Assembly (NCBI GenBank): GCA_002633005.1
Contig: NMRA01000015.1
Span: 755,748-782,729, forward strand
DNA: 26,982 nt
Direction: 5' to 3'
Origin: Phoronis australis
Lineage: Eukaryota; Phoronida; Phoronidae
Both the position numbers and the translations under genes were made by a program. This document shows, one piece after another, positions 10,701 through 22,700 of the stretch. The notes under the pieces are model-generated. The model searched no databases. It was given only the letters and a program-made list of their open reading frames with translations, and had not been told where the DNA came from. Positions within the stretch are counted from its first letter, which is position 1. Every line of letters starts with the position of its first letter.

Positions 10701-13700
10701 CCTTTCCGCTTCTTATTTTCCTGAACATGAAATCAAGAAATGTCAGAAATATTTATTTGATTTTTAACATTTCCATGTCCATTACCCTAGTTGATCACTG
10801 CAAAGTGACTTGATGTTACTATTAAAAGAATTGTAGCATTATTTACTCTTCTCATCTTGTCATATAATCTGCCACTGGGTGGCGTTGCAGTTTTCGTATT
10901 TTTTCATTAAAATGATTTACAGTATCAGAATGATGATTTACCATGTAGAATTGCTGTACCATAGCTAACAACAGAAAATATTTTGAAAAATTATGGGCAC
11001 TCACAACAATGTTGGAAACCCTTGAAAGCATGAAAAAGTGCAATTTTAGCAATTATTTATGTTCAAAGTTGGAGAAATTTTACTACAGTGTTTGGTTGTT
11101 TGTGAATGTCACGTCAGTCGTGTAATATTTTGCTCTTACAGGAGAAGGGCTCCACTTCTACTTTATCTCATGGAAGTGAAGAAGGTAGCACCAGTACAGA
11201 TCAACTACCCATCTCTCCAAACTTTACGCGTACGTTTATGATTTCAAAATTCTTTGTAGTTCATGACATGATCATGGCATTATGTGAGCGAGTTGGTACA
11301 CCTGTCTATGGCTCTGTTGGCTTTACAACAGGCCAAAGGGCTTCATTGTCCGACTGTATCAAACACTCCCTAACAGGGAATCAACTGTGCTCCTTAATAC
11401 CCCACATTTGTGGACAGGTTCTACTTTCTAATGCTATCACGTCTTCATTACTAAGTCAATTTTTAGCTTTGATACACACCGAGAGTAAAATCTGCTCTGA
11501 ATTCTCAGTATTATTGAAAGTAAACAGGATAATTACCTTTTCATGCAACGTGCCTTAGAGAATAAGTCCCTATTTATTTTCATTTAGTTTTAAGATTAGT
11601 AAAGAGGATCTGGTAATAAAAATAATTATGTAGAAAACATTACATTAATGAGCAAACACAGATACAACTGCACAAAGGATTTTGGGATTTTGAGTCTTTA
11701 TTTGCGATCATTTCATGCCTACCAGACACTGGTGACCAAATATTAAGGAGCAATGGTACACAGATCGTCCCATCTGCCTCTTGCATTGAATTAACACTGT
11801 TGTTTTTGTTGACTATAGAGGGCGACACTTCTCCTAAGAATAAGAAGGGTATCAGTGACAAGCTAAGCTCGTTTTTCTCCATCGGTAAAAAGAAAGGCAA
11901 GAGAGCTACTCAGGTGATAAGTACCGATGTTGAGCCTGTAGAGGGCTCTCTCTACTCCCCAGTCACTTTCGAGGGTGTTACTCCGTCAATTTCAATAGCA
12001 GGTATGAGAGTGATGTATAGTGACTTCTCTGTAGACACTCTTTGGTCTAAATTTTAAGAGTTAGTAAATACTGTTTGGGATTATTAAAATAAAATATATT
12101 TTTTAAACTGATTCTTGTATAGCGTCAATTATAAATAGATTGTTTACATTAGTGATTGCCTATCAATTTAAATCAGTCATCTTATTCTTAAGTTAATAAA
12201 CAATCCTGGTATTGGGATACCCGTTAAATGAAATTTTCTGTACTGTTGTTTTTCTAATTCTACCACAACATGTTGCAGATAAAAAATTTGATTTTAGGAC
12301 AAAAATATGTTTCTCTGTATCTTGAAATGCTTCTGCTAATGCCTAAGTTTTTGATTGTTGCTTGGTGACAGCTTTGCTGTACAAACAATTTGCTAAAATT
12401 ATTTTTATTCAGAAATTTGATGAAAATGAAATTTCCCTTGTCCACCTTGTTGTTTTCTGGAAACCAAAGAATTTTTATCGTCCCTATTTCCAATCTCTTC
12501 TCTACAAGGTCGTTTCAAGGTGATGCGCGACCCCGAGTCGGAAGAATGGGAGGAGATGTATTGTCAGGTGAAGAATGGATTGTTCGAGGTGTACGAGCAT
12601 CACACGGACAGCAAGGACGTCCTCACCTTCCCCCTCTTTGGCTGCGAGGTGCTCGAGGCACCGGAGGTCAAAAGGGACCTCGCTATCAAGATAGCTCAGG
12701 GCGGCAACCAGAAACTCGTCTTTGAGGTATTACAGTACATGCCAAAAATATTTGGATGGAATTTTGTGTACCAATCATGATAGTAATGATGTGTGGTAAC
12801 AACTGGTCAGTCCTGCTGATGTGGTGGACAACTGGTCAGTCCTACTAATGTGGTGGNGGTGAAGAATGGATTGTTCGAGGTGTACGAGCATCACACGGAC
12901 AGCAAGGACGTCCTCACCTTCCCCCTCTTTGGCTGCGAGGTGCTCGAGGCACCGGAGGTCAAAAGGGACCTCGCTATCAAGATAGCTCAGGGCGGCAACC
13001 AGAAACTCGTCTTTGAGGTATTACAGTACATGTCAAAAATATTTGGATGGAATTTTGTGTATCAATCATGATGGTAATAATGTGTGGTAACAACTGGTCA
13101 GTCCTGCTGATGTGGTGGACAACTGGTCAGTCCTACTAATGTGGTGGTGGACAACTGGTCAGTCCTGCTAATGTAGTGGACAACTGATCAGTCCTGCTAA
13201 TGTGGTGGACAACTGGTCAGTCCTGCTAATGTGGTGGACAACTGGTCAGTCCTGCTAATATAGTGGTGGAGTGGGTTTGTTTTCAGTGTTCTAACTATGA
13301 ATTCTGTCTACACTGCTTGACATGACAGGGTATTCCGGGTCATTTTGTCCTTGTTTGGGTGTGTGGGTAGATACAGGGTTTAGGTTTATGCTGTGGAATT
13401 TTGATGTTCGAGGTAATCGAGGTAAAGACAGTTCAAGGAACCAACCATAAATTTAACAGAGGTTGATCATCAGTTTGTGCTCTGAAGGCCACTGAATGGT
13501 TCAAGGGAATTGGTGGAATGATGATTTTGAAATTCAAAATGATTGAGTGAACTGAGAAATGTGGCTTAAGTTGATATTCATATGATGAAATAAATGAAAT
13601 GATTTCATCTTTGTTAAGAAATTATCAGATCTGTCTTTAATTGGTATAAGTTTGTGCATTTTGTTAAAACCTTGTTTTGTCCTCATTTGCAGCCTTCTGA

Positions 13701-16700
13701 CCCACTGGAACAGGGTAACTGGTTAAACATACTTATACGAGCCACAAACAAGTCATCGGCACCCCCGCCTGAGGACAGTAACCGTGACAACCAGCCGTCT
13801 GCTGATACCGAAGCTCCTGTTGCCATCCCCAAAGTGGATTCCCCTGTTGTTGACTCACGTGATCAGTTTATCAGTACCAGTAGTGACTCCCTAGGATACT
13901 CGCACATCTATGAGGAGAGTGCCACTCTGACAGAATCATTCTTGAAGGCCCTGGAGGATGGCGTTGCATTTAGCACAGCAGTCGAGCCGTCGTCGGGGAC
14001 AGAGAACAATGTGGAAATGGAGGTTTCAAAAGACGAAGAACCTGTGCCTGAAAAAACAGAGGCCACCACTGAGGGGAATTTCGCCGTACCACAGGTTCGC
14101 ATTGAGCGGGAGTATGACTTGCCAGCCGAGGACAGCTCTACAGACGAAGACTCAGGTATGTAATGGACACCTCAACCCGAGCCTGACAAACATTATTTGT
14201 TGCATCACAAGAAATTGAAAGTTTTTTCAAAGCATGCCACGGGGTTTGTTAATTTTTTCTCGAGTAGAGTTGATTGGTGGCCTTGGGCTCGGGCATATGT
14301 GAGTTTTTTACACGGCTTTAAAGTTATTATGACAACAAATTTGTAGCCAGTAGATTTTATCAGGTAGGACATTTATTTTGTTTTAGATTTTTGAGGAATT
14401 TTAGGTGGAATCGCTGAATAAACTATTAAATGATACCGTTTTATGACACCACAAATATTATTCACTATTCTTCCAGATTTTTAAAATTTTTTACTACTGT
14501 ATTATCAGTGTTAGGATTTTGTATCAGTTTTCCTGATTTTTGCTTGTTTTAGTAAAAACAAAACATGAAACCATGAAAAGATAATTAATTTTTTGAGATG
14601 TCAAAAATATAGAATTGTTTATCTTTTTATAAAAGTTTATGTTATACAGAATTGGTTAAACGCACGACACTTTTCATTGTTCACAGTCTTTATTCCGTTA
14701 CGTTCATACCTGCGGAACAAAACTCTACTCTAACCAATTCTGTATAACCGAAAACTTGCTCCCGAAGTACATCCAAAAGTTTATGTACAAATATTAAACA
14801 AATGTTGAGACCATGGCTTTGCTCCTATTGTTGACCTGTTTGTCTTTAGAGCTGAAGACGACCGGTGAACACGTGTATGACAGTGTTAGTATGCATTCCA
14901 CCTCAGATTCTGTGGCCGCAAGTGATAAGGAGAGCAAGCAACAGAAATCTGATAAGGTATTAACACAATTTGTTATTTGTTAAATACTGAAAATAAATAA
15001 TTTTTGTCCTGAAATCCCATACGTCAAAATCTCACCAATTTAGGACAAAATATGGCCGACAGGTGAAATTGTTTTTTTTTGTTAACAATAAGCTGCATTC
15101 AATGAATCATCTGTATTCCACAACATTAGCCATGTAATTATCTGTTTGTATCAAGTTCAAAGATCTATAGCATATCTACCACCAGACAATGAGTCTGAGA
15201 CATTATGACCATTCATAACAATGTTAGAACCCTTTTAAATTGAAAAAAGACCTAATTTTGGCAATTATTTTTGTCCAAAAGTGGTGAGATGTTACCGTAT
15301 TTCAAGAATTAACTAAATGCCTCTCAAGACTGAAGACCAGATACTGCTGTTCTTGGAGGTTGTTTTGTCCATCTTTTTGAGGTCATTTTCAGGTAAGTTG
15401 TTAAGGTGCAAATACTTATCCAACAAGATTTTGGAATTGGGCTGAGACGGTATTGTGAATCAGGACCGGGAGATTTCATTGCAGCGTCTTAGTGCTGTGG
15501 AACTATCGAACTATTTTAAGGGAGGGTGACTGTGTTGTTTTAGTGTTGCTCTTCATACAGTCATTTGTTGTGCTATGTGTTGACTTTGGTGGTCTGTTGC
15601 TATGGAAACACAGTTGTGAGTCTAGCATGATTTGTTGAATGTTCCTTCCATCAATGTCTGCAATGTAACCAGGCTTTGACTACTAATGTGTTGCATGAGT
15701 TACAGGTGGCACTGGTTTTCATTAGTAGAACAAAGTGTTTTCTCAATGCAAAACAACAAGTTTATCCAAAATCACACTTGATCATTTTCAAATGCCAAGA
15801 ATTTCCACGAAAACCAATCAACTGTATTTTCAAGTAGCAAGCTTGTTCTTTTTATAAATAATTCCCATTTTGTTGTTTTTTACTCCCAGGCTTATGTTTC
15901 AATGCGCTTCTAATTGTAACAATGTTATGTCCAACAAGTGAAGTTTTGATCTAGACCCCTTACTGCTGTAGATCTGGTCTTGACTTGATCCTTACTTAGA
16001 TGAAAAGTTGATTGATGGGTTTTACATACAACTGATGACCGGTTATTTCTTGAGATCACGTTCTGTGCATAAAATGAATCTTGTCTCAAGCAATAACAAT
16101 GTGTCATTCTTCGAAGCCCAAAAGTTTTCTCAAACTTGATGAATAACGTAGAAAATAAATGTGAAACTAAATAAGGCGATCCAGATCCTCCCAAGGATAC
16201 TATTGTTTCACGAAATATAGAATGTAAATAGGTAAATAAAACAACAAGAATGGATCAACTGAAATTTTCTTAAATAGTAACGTCCTTCGTCAACAGAAAC
16301 AGAAATCAAACACTGTATGATTTCTGTTTCTGTTGACAAAGAACGTTATTATATCCGAAAATTTCAGTTGATCTATTCTTGTTGTTTTATTTACCTATTT
16401 ATATCTCAAACTTGAGTAAGGGAGGATTTGAGACAGATTTCAGAACAGATTTATAGGCATTTTAATTGGGGTACGTCCATTTATAACACTCTGCTGCATG
16501 TCATCTGTGTTGTCATATTCTGTAAGAGCTCCGCGTCCAAACTTTCCAACGATGTTCTGTGTATTGGTCAGGAGCGAGACAGCGGTGTTGATGCCCAAAG
16601 TGACGAGCATCTCTGGCATGACGACCACGACGTAAGACAAGACTGTGCACCATTGCGATCACGTGACTCACGAGTTGTTTTCAACTAACTAGTGTTGTCT

Positions 16701-19700
16701 GCTTCTTTTCTGTTCCTATTCAGTAGGCTTCCTCACATTGTTGGACATCAGTGGCAGGTCTACGTTTTTAGTAAGAGGGGGTTTAGGATTGGCGCTAATC
16801 TGAGGCACGGAGCGGCGAGCAGAGGGAAAGTTGGGAGGGGGTTTCCGTCCTCCCGTGTAAGATTTTTTTGGTTTTTAGTAGCTGATTTCGTTTTTCTGGG
16901 GACATTTTTTAAAATTTTTATTTTTGATCCTGTCCCGAGGGGGGATTTGAACCCCGCGTAGATCTGCCTCTGGACATTTTGAATTGTTGAGAGGAGTAAA
17001 GTTCATGGTATAAAACCTGAGTGAAAATTTTAGAACTCAAGGCAGGTGATTGGTCAAGGTTCCTGAATTGCCATATCATATTGAAAATGATGAAAACCCA
17101 CTGAGGATAGAATTGGAAACACTGGGTCTAGCCTGGAAACACTGGGTCTAGCCTGGAAACACTGGGTCTAGCCTGGAAACACTGGGTCTAGCCTGGAAAC
17201 ACTGGGTCTAGCCTGGAAACACTGGGTCTAGCCTGGAAATACTGGGTCTAGCCTGGAAACACTGGGTCTAGCCTGGAAAAACTGGGTATAGCCAAAAGTG
17301 ATTCTTATGTACATTTAGTCCAGGTTTTAATTGTCCTTCGCCATGGGAAGTTTTCTGTATTGATGTGATAACTCCAGCAATGTCTTTTCACATTTTAACC
17401 AGTTTCTGTTCATGGTTGTAGTGTCTATCTACTAATTTCATACTGTTACTGGTGTTTATTTTCATTACAGATTTTATAGTCACTGGAATGTTTTGTCTGT
17501 TGTTCTTTTCTGATGTTATTTTTCATTTCGAAAATATTTCACCAGAGCAACCATCTAAAACTAGTGTTGATTTCACTTTACAAGTTCTCCTGAACATAAA
17601 TTTGAGCTATCTGTGTTTAAGAGAGGTAGATCGTGGATTGAATCAAACAGAGTGCACATTTGCCTCCTGATTTTTTCTTCCATAGATTTCATTTAGCTCT
17701 AACTTGTAATTATTCACTTATTTAGCACATATAATGAAGGTGGCAAATGAAATTCTATTTTGATGAATTTTGCCACAAAAACAAAGATTAAAAAAATTCA
17801 GTCCATTATGAGCTTGGTTTGTGCTGTACAGGTGTCATCAAGCAGTTTCCTTTGAAAATTTGAAAAGTTACAATTTTGGGAATGATTTCTGCGAGAAGCA
17901 AGAGGAGAATTAATAATTTGATTACTAGCAGTAGCTTATTAGCCTGTGCCTTGATGTATTGACCTCTGTATTGGTATTCACCTTTGTATTGGTATTCACC
18001 TCTATATTGGTGTTGTCCAAGTATTCCTGTTATGCTTACTTGTGGTGTGAGTCACCTTTAACTTAAGGTTATGGTTTTCAAGGTTTGATGCTACTCACTT
18101 TGGATAACGCTTTGAAATTATTTCAAACTCATCTTTCTCTGCTTTCTTTAGTGAAATTCTCTCATTTCAGTTGTGTGTTTTTGTCCATGAACGATGACAA
18201 TTTTAGCATTGATCACTCAGAATTTTACGCAAGTTCATTTCTTGAAAAAAAGACTTTAAAGCATGTTGTAACGACAAGCAGTAAAAATCAGGTTGATTTT
18301 GTTTTCAATTTTCAAACTGGTTATGAACATAGCTGTAAATTCCCTCTGCTTCTCAAAACATTATGTGACAGTAGTCATGGTACAGATTAGGAAATGACAA
18401 AGTGCTTATTTGGTGCTACTCATCTTTTATGAAAAAGAAGAAATAAACAAAATTTCACTTTTCAATCTCCACTTTTTGCTCAACTGTGTGCTAGGGATGA
18501 GCTATTGATAACTACATCTCCCCGTCGCAATTTCCTTTTAATATCTACATGTACTTCGCAAAGTGTTTTAGTTCAATAGATTCTAATTCATTCATTACTG
18601 AAACATTATTTGACCCTGTTTTAATTCAAATATGACTTTGTTGTCTACAGATATACGAGAGCTGCTTCGAGAATCAGCTGGAAACAGACACAACAGAACC
18701 TGACAAGGAGAGTCCACCGGCAGGTGAGAAATGGTCGCTGTTGTTATGACAACGAGTCACTCTGCTTAACTATTTACTAAGGATTAAGTACCGTCATGAA
18801 AATTTAACACTGTTTTGTTATTTTTTCACAAAAATGTTACCATGGTTTTTGTTATACACTTGTCATCACATGACATTGGGTGATGGAAAAACAGGTATTT
18901 TGCCAATTATTTTACACCCTCAGGTCTGGTGAATTTAAAAATTGTTGATGGATGAAATGTTAAAAGCTTCAAAATGAGTTAACGTGTTGTTAATGTCTTC
19001 AGTTTCAGTGATTCAACAAGAGAAGGAAATGCTGGAAAAGTCTCCAAATCCAGTCCTGGTCAAAATCCGAGCTGAAAAGCAGCAGCGTCGCATGAGTGGT
19101 TCCTCTGTCTCATCAACCGAGTCCGTCACTAGTCCTGTGCACAGTACGCCAAAACCATTAGGCACCAAGGTCGAGGATATGAAGAAGAGATTCCAAGAAA
19201 TTAGTGAAACACGAATGAATGCGAGTGAATCCAAGCTGCATCGTAAAGTGAGTAGTTTGGACAAAAGTGGTAAACTTGCAGATGGAGAGGGTGAAAATAA
19301 ACTGAACAAGAGCGTGAGTGAGAGTCAACTGTCACGACTGGCTATAGCTCGACTGTCATACCAAGAGAAACGCAAGAGTGACACCAGCCTTCGGCGGAGG
19401 TCGTTCCAGAAAACACCCGTCGAAGGCATTGATTCTGAGACTAAATCTCTAGATCAGCACTTAGATGCCAACAACGGAGGCGGAGGTGATGGGGAAAACC
19501 AGCGACTCACTGCTCGGAGCAGTACAGTGAGCAGCTCATGTAGTAGCAGGAGTGAAGCCACAAATATCTCGTCATCGACAAAACATAGTTCTAATTCAAA
19601 AGATGACGACACAAAGCGATCAAACACCAGCCTCAACTCAGTGGAGAAGGCTAACATGTATGCCATGCCTGACAAAATGACAAAACGGCACAATAAGACG

Positions 19701-22700
19701 GGCATGGCAGGTATGGTAAAAATGCCGGACCCCGCAGGTGACAGTGCTGATGTTTATGAGGACTCCGCCATAGTCCCGCCCCCGAAGCGGGGCATCCTGG
19801 GCGCACTCGGCGATTCGCGCATGAGCAAGAAGAAACAGCAAAAGGAAAATGGAAAGCCGGCAAAAAGTGTCAAGGAGGGTAAGAGACTGAGTCGGTTCCA
19901 TCGTCATTTGTCAAAAGATGAGGAAGTAACTGTGCGAGAGGTGAAGGAGCAAGAGAAGTCACACTCAAGCAAGGAGAGCCTTCTTGATGAGGTGAAGTTG
20001 AGAAAGCACTCCAAGACTAGCCAGGAAGACGAGGATGAGGAGATTGCCAATGATCCGGAGGTGAAGAGGCTGAGGGCCAGGATTGACGAGCTGAAGGCCA
20101 GCATATTGGAGACCAAGCAGCAAAGGTAAGAGTGAAGGATAACATTGTTAGTGATGGGATAACTTGAAAGGTAAGGAGTGTGGTGTGGTTAGAGATAGCA
20201 CTTTTAGTGATGGGATGGCGGAGTTTCATGAGTCCTATGTAGAGAAATTCCTGGTATTGAAACAGTTATGGTTATTGTGCAATGCCTGTCTCCAAAGGAA
20301 CAAGAGATGGGAGTTTGAGAGAAGGATCATGGCGGAGGGAGGAAGGGATGAAGGTTACAATGACGTATCCAAAATGTTGAGCTACCAAAATATTGCATTT
20401 TGAGGCAGAAATTCTGTCATGGTGAGAAGTGATAAATGTACCACGCCATATTTTTATTGTTGTTTTTTCACCCAATTTGATGTTCTTGCAATTATCCTTT
20501 TAAATCCAGTTGGCTCCTCAATGTCAGCGGAATATTTCTAAGACTTTTACGAACAAGATTAGATGGTGTCACATCCTTGATTTGCTTTGCTTTACACATG
20601 TGCAACTGTGAAATGAGTTACTGATTGATGGCTGTTCACAGAAGTGCCATAAAAGAAGAGAGGTCATTAGCTCGCCAGCACAGTGAGAAGAAAGCATTTG
20701 ACGAGGAGCTGCGCTACCTGGACAATCAGCACAAGAACTTGGAGCGGGAACTGGATGAAGAAGAACATGAGCTCTCCTGTGTAATAAGGTTAAAAGTGAG
20801 TGTACAGACTCTCCTTTTTGAAGAGGTCATTAGTGCTTGCAGTAGGGGAGATTTCCACTCAAAAGCCTTGGTTAATAATATATGGCCGTCTGGCTGGGTG
20901 TATACGAGGCTATTATTTACGAAAACATGTTGACAAAATTCATTCTGGAATAGGGTTAACCGCCCACTCTTAGCTTTCTGAAAATTTCTTTTTTAAGCTT
21001 ACCTAGAACATGCTATTTTGATTTCGTCCTTTGTTTTCTAGTGGTGAGTATGATATGACTTGGGTTTACCCCGTGTTACACAGTCATATGAACTGTTGGG
21101 AATTACATTCATTTTTGTTTGTCTTTTGCAGCATTCGTCGTCAGGCAATATGAACCGGTCAGGTATTAGAAAGTCGATGAGAGAGGTGAAGTCGAGGGTT
21201 CAGGAGCGATTAAAGGTACTTGTTGGTTTTAACTACAGAGCATTATAACCATATCGTGTGAATAAACATTTATCAGCACTATAATAAAACACTAGATATT
21301 GCTGTAATAAGGTACTAGATTCTAGGCACCTGTTTTAACTTCCTTATTGAACATTGTACTGCATGATTGTAATGTCATGCAATTGGTTTTACTGGTGTTG
21401 CCTTGTTTTCATCGCACTTAATAATGGAATTGTATTTATTTTCCAACTTGGTTCAATGTTTGGGTTGCCCACTAAGTATTGTCTTGATACTTTGTTCTAC
21501 CGTGTTGTGTAATTTGGTATTTTTAGTTTTTAATCAGACAAGTCCTGTACTCAGTTGAGTTCCTTTTTATTTACTTTTTGATTTCCATTTGTTGACTTTT
21601 ATTATGATTTTGTTTACAGCGGTACAAAACCCGTCGAGTCACACTGGTCCAGGACTAGCCCATGTAATAATTTATTTGACTGTTTTATTAATTATTTATC
21701 CTCACACGCCTGTAGATCAGTGCAGATGATCCACTCAGCTTCATTGGCTTCCCACTGGGCACCGTGCGGTTGTTTCAGTTTAGCGGCCAATTTTCATTTT
21801 TACGCTTTTATGGTTTCACTGTTTTTCCAGTGCTTTTAACAAGAATGGCTTGATGACAACTTAGTAGATTCTGACATATTGTTTGACTGTGGCATACATT
21901 TGGCAAGAACTCTAACCATGCTTTTTTCACACTGTCTTAATTAAGAGAGATATTTAGAAGGTCGGTGTTTCAATACCAACAATTATGATAGTAAAGTTTT
22001 AACAAAGTAACGGAACTTAGACTGTGTGAAGGAAGTCGTCTGTCAGATCATTTTGCGGCATGATTGAGGTTGATGGTACTGACTTTGACTGACTTTTCAT
22101 GCTTTTATTAATACAATCATCTTTTGCAGCTGCATTGATCTATACTCTTATTAAAGGCTTTAAGTTGCATACTTTAAAATTTCTGTAATTTAATTCTCAG
22201 CATGGCAAACTTGTGAAACTTAATTCATTCATTTGTGAAACATATTAAGGAGCACCAACTAAACGCGTCATCATTATCAATCTCAATACAGTATCTACCA
22301 ACGCACAATGTGTTGAGATATCACGGACATTCACAGCAATGTTAGAATAATTTGAAGGATGAAATTTGTCAATTTGGACAATTAATTTTGTCCCACGTAG
22401 GTGAGGTTTTACTGTATTGATTTTATTGTGTTTACAACAAAGCAGGGTATTCTCGGAGGTATGCTTGTGTAACATTAATTAGAACTTTAAGGCATGTTTA
22501 TCGCAATCAGTGCTTACTACTTCTAAAGCCCTAGAACAGTTACTTAGCTCACTATCTCATCTCTGGCACTCCCGCTCATCTGTTCACTGTTTATACACAT
22601 TCCAGGGTTTTTATATGCCATTCTTGCAACCTCACGATGACTAGGTAAATGGAAACTGTGGTGTTGGTGTTTGGTGTTGGGTTGTTGTTGCTTTTACGTG

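Larger units (their letters stand above)
14957..16571. other. Intron 12 (1.6 kb), repeat-rich
   Basis: It holds dispersed family 1 copy B with an opposite-strand arm at 15004-15056, family 2 copy 2 at 15918-16016, and the long hairpin at 16186-16429. No exon was recognised. Confidence 0.65.
16632..18650. other. Intron 13 (2.0 kb)
   Basis: It carries the hAT-like MITE, the 20-bp satellite and the 18-bp repeat. The remaining open frames (17452-17670, 18085-18390) are AT-rich, without splice or domain support. Confidence 0.65.

Noticed and set aside
12850-13071. Second PH2 exon as a real coding exon
   Set aside because: It has no acceptor, lacks the first 58 nt of the exon and starts at an n. 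Exon 10 joins exon 11 in phase without it.
16944-16954. tRNA B-box-like GGTTCAAATCC on the minus strand
   Set aside because: It lies inside the hAT-like MITE, and I could not find an acceptor stem, D-arm or anticodon arm at proper spacing. The T-stem is only partly complementary.
17114-17293. CRISPR-like array
   Set aside because: The units are head-to-tail without spacers, and the host is eukaryotic. The same applies to the arrays at 3757, 12797 and 26691.
18085-18390. 101-codon open frame in intron 13
   Set aside because: It has AT-rich composition and no flanking splice sites in a compatible phase.
20164-20403. 79-codon open frame in intron 15
   Set aside because: It begins inside a duplicated donor region and has no domain; exons 15 and 16 join in phase around it.
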